Origin: Diphasiastrum complanatum
Lineage: Eukaryota; Streptophyta; Lycopodiopsida; Lycopodiales; Lycopodiaceae
DNA: 39,811 nt
NCBI GenBank assembly: GCA_029204225.1
Contig: CM055099.1
Span: 49,747,294 to 49,787,104 of the forward strand
Direction of reading: 5' to 3'
The position numbers and the translations under genes were made by a program. Numbering within the stretch: position 1 is the first letter of the stretch; each line of letters begins with the position of its first letter. This document shows, in pieces, positions 12,525-21,341 of this stretch. The notes under the pieces are model-generated. The model made no database searches, was not told the DNA's origin, and was given only the letters and a program-made list of their open reading frames with translations.

Positions 12525-13512
12525 ATGTGTGGATCCAAATCTATGCTTTCTATGGTCAAGGATGCAAAATCCATTGGCTTACCAAGATCACTTTCCAAAG
12601 ATATCAAGCCGTGTGAGGCTTGTGCAATAACAGAATCACATAAGAAGCCATTTCCAAGGTCTTCTATCAAGACGAGACATCCATTGGAGTTAATACACTC
12701 GGATGTTCATTTTGCATCATCTAATAGCAAGGGAGGTGCCACTTGCTTTGTTACTTTTATTGATGATTTCACAAAATACACTTGGTTATATCTTCTTTCT
12801 TTGAAAGCTATGGTGTATGATTATTTTCTTGTTTTCAAAGCTTAAGCAGTGAAAAAGAATTTTCTTTCAAAGTTAAATCTTTGAGATGTGATGGAGGTGG
12901 AGAATATATCTCCAATAAATTCCATGACTTTTGTGAGCAAGAAGGGATCAAGAGAGAATTCTCTTGTGCTTATTCCCCTTCACAAAATGGGGATGCCAAA
13001 AGAAAATATTGATCCTTATGTGAGTGTGCTAAAGCAATTCGACTTGAAGCCTCTTTATCTATTGAGTTTTGGGGAGAAGATATAAATTTTGCAAACTATT
13101 TGTGCAATAGATTACCTCACAATGCTCTTAAAGGAAAATCACCATATGAAGTCTTGTTCAACATCAAGCCTAAGGTTGATCACCTTAGAGTTTTTGAAAG
13201 TACATGCCTTGTTCATATTCTATATCACATGAAGGATCAGGGGATGTCCACACTCAACTCAAAAGAGTAGTTCTAAGCAATGAAACAAGAATAAACACAT
13301 GGGAGCTTGTGGATCTTCCATCCAACAAGCACATTATTGGACACAAATGGGTTTTTCGAGTCAAATATAATCAAGATGGCACAATCAACAAGTTTAAGAC
13401 AAGACTATGTGCAAGGGGATTTTCCCAAATTCAAGGACTTGATTATGAAGAGACCTTTGCACCTATTGCAAAGATGGTGTCAATAAGAGGCATCATATCC
13501 ATCATGCGATAG
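12525..13512 (+). pseudogene. Ty1-copia integrase and start of reverse transcriptase
   Basis: At 12525-12845 the frame reads as the copia pre-integrase/integrase boundary (GLPRSL, CEACA, then TRHPLELIHSDV and FVTFIDDFTKYTWLYLL). After a stop and frameshift, 12880-13200 continues the integrase core (RCDGGGEYISNKF, SPSQNGDAKRK). The usual catalytic Glu of NGVAERKN is Lys here (codon 12998-13000). At 13270-13512 RVT_2 begins (TWELVDLPSNKHIIGHKWVF, then KTRLCARGFSQ and YEETFAPIAK) and stops at 13512 before the catalytic RT motifs. It is inactive. Confidence 0.85.
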
Positions 13513-13915
13513 TGTCAATATTTTGGTGGAAACCAATTTAGGGTGGAGAAATAAGGTTGCATGCTAGTGCTACCTCGAGCTAGTACCTCTCCTATATATG
13601 TATGTGGGATCTTTCATAGTTTTTGATTGTGAATCAAGTATAGATGCTATCTTGTTGTCAATTTGGATATTTATCAATTTAGCTTGAATTGCTACTCTCT
13701 CTCCAACCCGAGTTTGAAGCTTTTTTCAAACATACATTTCATTTGTACTTTTCCCACACGTGTGGAAGCAATCATAGTTTGATTAATAGCATTCTAGATT
13801 GTGATCTAGCCTTAGAATCTAGAGGTAGATTGTGATTTTCACTCTCCATTTGATCTACGTGCTAACACAAAACTTTGTAAAGACCATTCACACATTTTTG
13901 TGATTCTTCACACAT
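13513..13915. other. Spacer between copia and gypsy fragments, possibly LTR remains
   Basis: It starts TGTCAATA, ends TTCACACA, and holds a TATATATG run near 13593. An LTR is possible, but the inverted ends do not match well and no partner copy is in the window. Confidence 0.25.
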
Positions 13916-14798
13916 GTGAACTTGCTGGATTCTTGTCACGATCTCGGTGCTCTTGAGATTGATGTCACCATCGAAGGTCGTTTGATCAAAAAAGTACCAG
14001 TTGACTCAAGTTCGAGTGTTAATATTATGACTGAGGATAAAGCGCATACACTCCGGCTGACCGACATTCAACCTACTCAGAAAAAAATTAAGTTGGCTAA
14101 CTTAACAAGGCGTACTTAGACAAAGTACTTAGACCTGTCGGTGAACTCAAAATAGTCAAAGTACTTAGAACGAAATGTTTATCATAAATTTGAGTCAAAG
14201 TACTTAGACCTGTCGGTGAACTCAAAAGACTCAAAGTACTTAGAACGAAATGTTTATCATAAATTTTCTAGTGATAAAGACCATGGGAGATCCAACTTAT
14301 ATTATCCTTATCGGGAGGCCTTGGCTATACCAAGCCAATGTCATTGTTCACTGAAAGAGAAAGGAGTTACACTTTCCAACTGACAAGACCGATAAATCAC
14401 ATGTTATATTTTGGAAGACAAGTAAGTACAAAGGTGAAACACCAACATCTGAAACAAGTTTAACTTCAAATGGTGATTCCTTGTACACAGAATCGACTGA
14501 AGAGAAAGATGTACATGTAGATTATTTTGAATGCTACGAAGTCAATGAAGCAGAGTCATCCGCGACTGTAGAACATAGAGTTTCTAACAGAGAGGTTCTT
14601 GGCTACTTATTCACGAACATGATTCAGGGCATGTGTAAGAGTCGCCTCCTCAAGATTCTACTTACAAGACAAAATAATAGAGAACACAATGTTGGAGAAA
14701 CCACCCAACCAAGTAGAAGCAACCATTACATCTCTAGAAGCTTCACCCCAAAGTCAAGGAATAGGAAGCATGAGAGTAGAGAGAGATTCTGGCAATGA
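13916..14798 (+). pseudogene. Ty3-gypsy protease region fragment
   Basis: It begins LGALEIDVTIEGRLIKK, then PVDSSSSVNIMTEDKAH and IKLANLTRR, clearly the same family as the minus-strand copy at 1-334. Further on, GDPTYIILIGRPWLYQANV (near 14285-14345) is the typical region between gypsy protease and RT (LGRPWL). The frame then runs through KSHVIFWKTSKY and an acidic stretch to 14798, where it is lost. A 75-base tandem duplication with in-frame stops lies inside. RT is not present. Confidence 0.8.
14121..14270 (+). repeat. 75-base tandem duplication in the gypsy fragment
   Basis: Two adjacent units (14121-14195 and 14196-14270) differ at only a few positions. Each starts CAAAGTACTTAGACCTGTCG and contains a second CAAAGTACTTAGAACG block. 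Seventy-five bases is 25 codons, so the reading frame is kept across the duplication. Confidence 0.9.
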
Positions 14799-15451
14799 AT
14801 CAACCAAATGATGGTGTAAACACAATTTCCTATTGAGTGGGCAATTGAAAAGGTTTCTCCTTCCCTTAAAACTTTAAAAATCAAGGTACAAAAAATAAAA
14901 TCACATTTTTGGGTGAAATTATTTTTTTAATTGCAGGTTTTTTGACTTTTTTAAAATCTTCAAAATGCACATACCATATTCTAAAAAATACATTAGTAAT
15001 AAACTACACAATTATGAGCATTGAAAATTTAATATTGTTTTAAAAAATATTACAAACAAAAAATGACCTTAAATTCATATAGATAATCAACTCTTCACTG
15101 AGATTTTGTTATAAGTACTTTCATAAATCACTAATAATTATTCATATTTTAAATGTCATCTAAATATTGGCATCTAGTTATTTTCAAAACATTATAATGA
15201 TGTATTAGATAGCATAAAAATTTCATAACAAATAAATTTATCAAAATGGAGAATAATAGTGCAAAAGTAAAAAGGAACTTTGTATAAATCTAAGAATAAG
15301 CTCATGAAACATAATATCTCAAATATATCATTGTGAGTCTCACAGAAATAAAATTTTGATTTTCAATTTTTTTTTTCCAATAACATAAGGTTCTGGCCAA
15401 TTACATTTATGTCTGCAAATCAATATCCAGCAACATATAGTAACTGATGTA
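14799..15451. other. Very AT-rich spacer
   Basis: No gene, element end or RNA feature was recognised. It lies between the gypsy fragment and the stop codon of the ParB-methyltransferase gene, so it may hold that gene's 3' flank. Confidence 0.5.
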
Positions 15452-18400
15452 TCAAGGAATATCTAGTAACATGTCAGGTAAGGCCTTCTCGGCTGATTGA
15501 GAGGCTTGCCCATCATCAACGACATCAGTAGCCCTATCAGTGACATCTTGAGGGGGCTCATTGATATCATCTCTCAACCCAACTAGCTCCCCTTCTTCGT
15601 TTAGTAATGGGGGACCGGTTCGGATGAGGCACTTTGGAACCTCTCACTATTGTCGACTGCTCGAACCCCAACTTCCTGATCTTCATCTGGAAGTTCTCGA
15701 ATAGCAGCCACTCTCATCTCAATATAGGTTGTCTAGATTTCATCCACTTCAACCGCCACGCAATTCCTGTTTTTTTTTAAGGGCACAACAAGTGGTAGGA
15801 CCTACATGTGGAAGTATATAAAGAATAAGTAATTGTTAAAAAACAAACTTAAATACGAAAGTTAATAATCATTTATAAAAACTAAGTTGAAGCAAAGAAA
15901 GACATCTTCATACCTGTTCCTAAAAACATGTCCCCCAATCATCCTCATTTGAAAACATATCAATCAACTTATTGATTAATCTCTGAGGCTTTTGGTACGG
16001 GTTAACCAAGGACCTATCACCCTCTAAGTGTCTCAATTTTCGGGTGACAGCTGGACAAGAAATCACATTACTACATTGCTCATTGCAATGAATCCACAAC
16101 CTCTTTTTTTCATGGGCATCATAGTACCCCACGGTCATCATTTCAAAAGAACTGATTAGCCGGTAGCCCAGTGCACGCTCAAGATTTGTTTTGTTGCTAC
16201 ATATGTTCAATATTCAGACATACAATTTCAAACATTAACTAAAACAAACTATCACAATCTGTAATTAAAATGACATATCATACAAGGTGCCCAATAACAT
16301 GACATGTAGCTTTCAGAGATGCAATGACTGATGACACGACTGAGCCACGCTATGGAAAATCACACATCTCCATAAAGAAGATGTTTTCAAGGCAGCAAAA
16401 TCGGTTACCAGCTTCATTATTTGAGGGTAAGGAAATTGTTTCAAGTCATTAATAGAGCCAGGCATTCTGAAACCATATGGAATATCCGCAATGGCAAGAG
16501 CATACTCATGCTTTGGGACATCTTCCAGCAATTTCGAGACATCAGAACAAACAACCTGATAGGTAAATGTCCTCATCGGATCCAAAAGACAAGTGAAGGT
16601 TTTATAATCTTCGGACAATGGCGGGAGGGAATCCTTTAACTGAATCCTCATTCGTTCTTCCTTAGCCCTCTGTATATGCAACAGAAAGTTTGGAGGGCAA
16701 TCCAGGTCATCTCCTGCCTTTTCCTTCTTAGGCTGTAAGACCATAACAGCAAAAGTATCTACTTAATCATACATTATAAAGAGCTCACACAAAAGATAAA
16801 TATATTATTTCTAGATTCATACCTTATAATTCTAGAATGCCAAGAAGAATTCTGACAAAGTTTCGTTGAGCTGGTGGTCGGATAGTTCGTTTGACCTCAT
16901 TCCAGCTAGCACAATTCAGGCGTTTCATCATCACCTCTTGAATTCGGATGAACACTTTGTGGCTGTAGAAATACCGTGATATACAAACCAATAATTAATG
17001 TGAGAGGTTAGCAAAAGAAACTCAATGACGAGCATCGACATGGTGTAACAAATTACTCGATGCAGTACATCAAGTTGGTGTGTTTGTAGACCAATTAGTA
17101 CACCAACTCGATGCACTCTATGCTCTGAAAAGCAGGTAGACCAATTGGTAAACCAACTCGATGCACTACATCGAGTTGGTCCACCACTCTATGCTCTGAA
17201 AAGCAGGTATTATAGTAAAAAAGCAATAAACGACTGAGTATGAAAATTGCTTACTTTTAAAACTCTAAGTGCATCTCGTCCATACTAAGCTCCCTTGAGA
17301 CAACACGTGAAAGTACCGAGACAATGATGGTCTCATCCTTGATTCCCTGAAGAGATCTCCACCAGTGCCCCCTCATATCATCTACGAGCTCCTCAATCTG
17401 AAGGTCAAGCTTTTTTGTAGCCTCTTTTGACAAAGCTGTTAGAACAGCTTTTCCTTTAGAGACCTTCTAGCCCTTTAGCTCCTTATTCTCCCACATTTCG
17501 AAAATTGTGTCCTGAATATCCCACACTTGTCCTTGTCGAAAAGCCAATTGAAACCACGAATCATATTTTCGAAGGCCATGTGACTTTTCGGACTCATCAA
17601 TAACTACTTCAACCTCTAACAAACATTGACATCTCAATGCACCATCAAATTTTTCGTGAGACTTTAGATAATCAACATACTCATGGTGAAAAAACCTAAT
17701 CTTTTCAACAAATGACATCCTGGCCCTGTAATCGTTATCATTATTGTGATCCCAGGCAAGTAACTTTGCCTCTTCGAGTGTCAGATTACAGAATATTTTA
17801 CATTCAACAAATCAAAAAATACTCGTAGTTGGATAAGTAGCCACCAGATGTCTTTGTGCCTCAGCTGAGTGAGATCCACCAATAACATAATAATCATACA
17901 ATTCAGTTCTTTTCACATTGAAAACCTCCTTTGAAGGACACTGGTATGGATCAACAAGCACAATGAAAGGCAAAACAGTGGCATGGGGATTTAGCTTCAT
18001 TTCTTCATCAAGTTAGTCACATGCACTTTGTGAGGAGCTCTTACTTCCATCGTCCTCCTACCTGTATCGGGGTCAATAGGAGACCTATGAACTTTTTCGA
18101 TAGGCAAGGTGAAGATCTTGCGTGAGGTCAGCTTTTCGTTCTGAATAGTCTCCCTGATTTTATTTTGATCAGTTTTGATCACACCTATATTTAGCAAACC
18201 ACCAGGAAGTATGGCCTCGCTTTCAGAACCACCGTCACTACCTAAGCTGCTAGAAGATTTGTCATCATCTTTTACCTTTCTCTTGGCCATGACTTTGACT
18301 CTTTTTGTTTTCTTAGGGAAATCGCTTGAACCACAGCTTGTGTAGCCTGAGGAGGAGGATGTTTCTTTTCTGGAGAAGGCCCTTTCGGTGAGGACAAGTT

Positions 18401-18650
18401 TTCACTAATTGGCACAGATTGCTGAATAAAAGGCAGCAAATCTTTTATTAATTTTTTTGAGTTTTTTAATATTATCTTCAACTTTTCAGGAAGGGCAGTT
18501 GTCAAACACATGTTAGCCTCCACCAACGAGAATAATCTAACACCGTCATTTGTTCCACGGGTTTCGATCAAGATTGACTCACCAAAGTCACCCTCATAGT
18601 CTATTCTTTGAATACGACCATAAGACTTCGAATTACTGTCTGTCAGAGGA
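15452..18650 (-). pseudogene. ParB-like domain plus beta-class DNA amino-methyltransferase, intron-containing, decayed
   Basis: Read leftwards. An N-terminal part (about 18650-18290) leads to MAKRKVKDDDK, a basic, possibly nuclear-targeting stretch at 18290 that could be the true start. A ParB/sulfiredoxin-like domain spans about 18140-17780 (LPIEKVH, PFIVLVDPYQC, YYVIGGSHSAEAQRHL). A helical region follows (LAWDHNNDND, SFVEKIRFFHHEYV). The methyltransferase has motif IV as ADIPYGF (DIPY codons 16475-16486), GYRLISSFEMMTVGYY, motif X as NPYQKP (15986-16003), motif I as DMFLGTG (15914-15932) continuing PTTCCAL across a splice, and motif II as NCVAVEVDE. An acidic tail ends at TGA 15452-15454. 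Order IV-X-I is the beta class. Proposed introns: 17254-16963 (GTAAGC...CTACAG), 16822-16733 (GTATGA...TTACAG), 16283-16197, 15913-15802. At least five frameshifts and several stops mean this copy is dead. Confidence 0.75.
17068..17209. repeat. Hairpin and direct-repeat cluster inside intron 1
   Basis: ACCAACTCGATG and CATCGAGTTGGT form a perfect 12-base inverted pair with a 5-base loop at 17152-17180. A second, looser pair is CATCAAGTTGGTG (17068-17080) with CACCAACTCGATG (17101-17113). GTAGACCAATT recurs at a 50-base spacing (17086, 17136), and ACTCTATGCTCTGAAAAGCA recurs at 17115 and 17186. The cluster falls within the proposed first intron of the ParB-methyltransferase gene. Confidence 0.85.
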
Positions 18651-18737
18651 GTTGCTTTCAGCTTATGTCAAATCCGAGCGTTTGAGGCTTACATACCTTG
18701 AAAAGGAAGGCAACCTAAAATTGGTAACATTTCTCAT

Positions 18738-19515
18738 ACACTTTTTACATCTTTTGATGAGCTTCCAATTGTACAAGAAGCACTAGGACTTAAAGATTGG
18801 CATAAGGCAATGCTTTTGGAGTTTAATGCATTGATTAAAAACCACATATGGGAATTGGTAGATCTTCCATTTAAGAAGAAGACAATATGTTGTAAATGGG
18901 TCCTTGGAGCCAAATACAATCAAGATGGGTCAATAAACAAGCTCAAGGCTTTGTCTATGTGCAAAAGGCTATTCTCAAATCAAGCTTGGACGTGCAGACA
19001 AGATTTGCTTACTCAAGAAGTGCTTGTATGACCTAAAACGGGCTCCAAGGTCATGGCATTTTAGACTAAAATCCTTCAATCACTTTGTTGCACTTTAAGT
19101 GATTTTGATCCTTATTTGTATTTAAGTTCTTTGATAGTGATATAACTATCCTTGTGCTATATGCAGTGTTTTCTCTTTTGATTCTATGTCCATGTCATGT
19201 GTATTTCTCAAGATATCTTGATTTCTAGTGTGTAGAATGTGATTTTTATTGTTGATCTTGCATCCACATGTGTGAATGACTGTGGGTTGACGCTGTTGTA
19301 CAGAGAGGGACAGTACCAAATCGTATCTAAGTGCTTATGATCATATATTCATGCATTTCCAAGTTCTAGCATGCGTAAAGTGAAACAATGTCAATCTTAT
19401 TGATGGGACCAAAATAACATTATGTAAGGAATTTAAGATGCAAGATCTCGAACCCTTACACTATATTTTGGGCATTGAGATAGTTAAGACTTGTAATTAT
19501 AGTTTCATGATGCAA
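18738..19515 (+). pseudogene. Ty1-copia reverse transcriptase fragments
   Basis: At 18745-18955 the frame reads FDELPIVQEAL, HIWELVDLPFKKKTI and KYNQDGSINKLKA, the start of RVT_2. After a deletion and frameshift, 18990-19080 gives KICLLKKCLYDLKRAPRSWH. At 19435-19500 MQDLEPLHYILGIEIV matches the later copia motif (DLG.LHY.LGIE). The YVDD-containing centre is missing. It is close to the fragment at 13270-13512 in sequence and abuts the start of the ParB-methyltransferase gene on the other strand, near 18650-18735. Confidence 0.8.
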
Positions 19516-20079
19516 TACATGACATCCATACGGCAATTATTACACCTAATGTTCAATCAAGATAACTGCATGGATCTATCATATATCAATTGAATTAGCT
19601 ATCAAAATCCATCAAAAGAAACATTTCAAGAATTGTCATTAATGATGCTAAATCACCAAACAAGATGAAATTTTATCCAAATTTGAAGAATCATATGTTG
19701 GTGAACAATATATATATATAGGAAAATGCTTAAACATACATCTAAGTTGATTTTTATTGTTAGCTACCTTGTATAGAGTGGCTATATAGGATCAACAACT
19801 AATAATCACAAGTGTTGATGGATCAATTATAGTTTTTGCTATTTAAGGTGGTTCATCATCATGGATTGCTTAATGTAGCAAAAGAACTAGTACCTGTCCA
19901 CACAAGAATGTAATGGGCTTGGTTAACTAGTGCCTGTCCACACAAGAATGTAATGGGCATTGGTTAACTAATCAAGCTAGACTGATGCTAAAGAAGTTGT
20001 CTACAAGGATATTGCAATGTTTTAATATGTTTACTCTAATAGAAATAGGCACTGGTCAAAGCAAATATTGTACATCATC
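19516..20079. other. Spacer holding a 40-base tandem repeat
   Basis: No gene recognised. At 19887-19967 a unit of about 40 bases (CTAGTACCTGTCCACACAAG, ending TTGGTTAA) occurs twice. A TATATATATA run lies near 19708. The right edge is the host side of the copia insertion. Confidence 0.7.
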
Positions 20080-20084
20080 CAATG
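20080..20084. other. Target site duplication, left copy (AATGT)
   Basis: AATGT directly precedes the left LTR and is repeated exactly at 27423-27427 after the right LTR. Five bases is the usual length for copia integration. Confidence 0.85.
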
Positions 20085-21331
20085 TTGACCCAAAAAAGGC
20101 ACTCAGAAAATGCAAATTTCAGCTAGAACTCTGGTGACAAACTGATAAAATCTCGAACGATTCATGAACAGGTTCATGAAACTCGAATCATTTTTGTTCG
20201 AAAATAATTCGTGCTGGATCAATCAGGCTCTGTAACACAACGAAATGAAACGAGACAAAATCTCGACGAAAACGAAACGAAACGAAACGAAGCAAAGCGA
20301 AGCGAAACTTAAACGAGCTCTAACATTGATTCATGCTGGAAGCATAAAGATCGTGAAATGACACAAAACAAAATAAAGCGCAAGCATTCATGAAAAGGAT
20401 CAGTCAGACTTTGTAACGAGACAACAAGACAAAACGAAGCGAAACGAAACGAAACTTAAGGGAGCTCTGAAATTGATTTACGCTTATAGCCAAGTGATCG
20501 CGAAGCGAAATACGAAGCAAAAAGATTCGTGAACAAGATCAGTTCTTGCAGAAATTCAGATATGATTGTTGGTCACTGCCGGCTATATCATTCCTACAAT
20601 CCTTCAGAGTGTAGACAGACACTGTTGATCTACGTTAACAGATTAATATAACATTCAACAATATCAAACCAAAGTGCGGAATTGAATAGACAAATGAATC
20701 AGACACACGAATAGTAGCAGACAAAAATACATTCAAGATTGTGCAATCATACAGATTAATATGTGCACAACAGCTACAATATTTTCTGTTGATCTTCTGA
20801 TTTTTCAAGTATTGTGCGACAGATTTACACAGTGCATTGGTGTGAGAGAAATACAATTCTCTCACAAATAATGTCTCACTTACTAGCAGACTTCTGGATC
20901 TATAGATCTTCTGCAAAATTGTCTCGCTCACAGGTGGACATGTATTCTGTATTTTTCGTCTTCTGACTTCTTGTCTTGCTTACAGTAGTATGCATCAAAC
21001 AGAAAGTATATAGTTTGCGAACTTTTTTGTGTCGCTTCGTGTAATTTACAGATTAGAAAGACTAAACATCTACAACTAATCGCGAATTACAAGAGTGGCA
21101 GATTAGCCACGATCTAAGGTACTTTTGCTGATGTCATGATATCTGATCAAATATTTGTACCCCATGGTACTTGGCAGATCTTCTTGGTCGTTCGTGGAGC
21201 AAGAATGATTTTGTGTCGCAAAACAATTTCATCTCGTGTATCGCGAACAATTTCATTTCTTGTGTCTTTTCTGTCAAAATCAAAGTGGAGAGCTAGCAAG
21301 GCTTTGGCACTAGAAACATTTTATTTCTTCA
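20085..21331 (-). repeat. 3' LTR of the copia element
   Basis: It aligns along its whole length with 26181-27422. It holds blocks of GAAAC/CGAAA repeats (about 20237-20310 and 20420-20455). On the minus strand there is a TATA-like CTATATACT near 21007-21015, about 315 bases into the LTR, which would be the promoter. Confidence 0.92.
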
Positions 21332-21341
21332 GCTCCCTCTC
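21332..21341 (-). other. Polypurine tract
   Basis: The minus strand reads GAGAGGGAGC immediately before the LTR start TGAAG. This is the expected plus-strand priming site for reverse transcription. Confidence 0.8.

Noticed and set aside
13513-13914. Possible solo LTR between copia and gypsy fragments
   Set aside because: TG...CA ends exist, but the terminal bases do not form a good inverted pair and there is no partner copy or primer site.
15920-18571. ParB-methyltransferase region as bacterial contamination
   Set aside because: It has good GT-AG introns, is embedded among plant retroelements and shares their AT-rich base composition.
18550-18786. Plus-strand frame upstream of the copia RT scrap
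   Set aside because: Its left part is antisense to the N-terminal part of the ParB-methyltransferase gene and lacks copia motifs until about 18745.
20237-20455. Regular repeats considered as a CRISPR array
   Set aside because: The repeats are contiguous pentamers without unique spacers, within an LTR of a plant retrotransposon.
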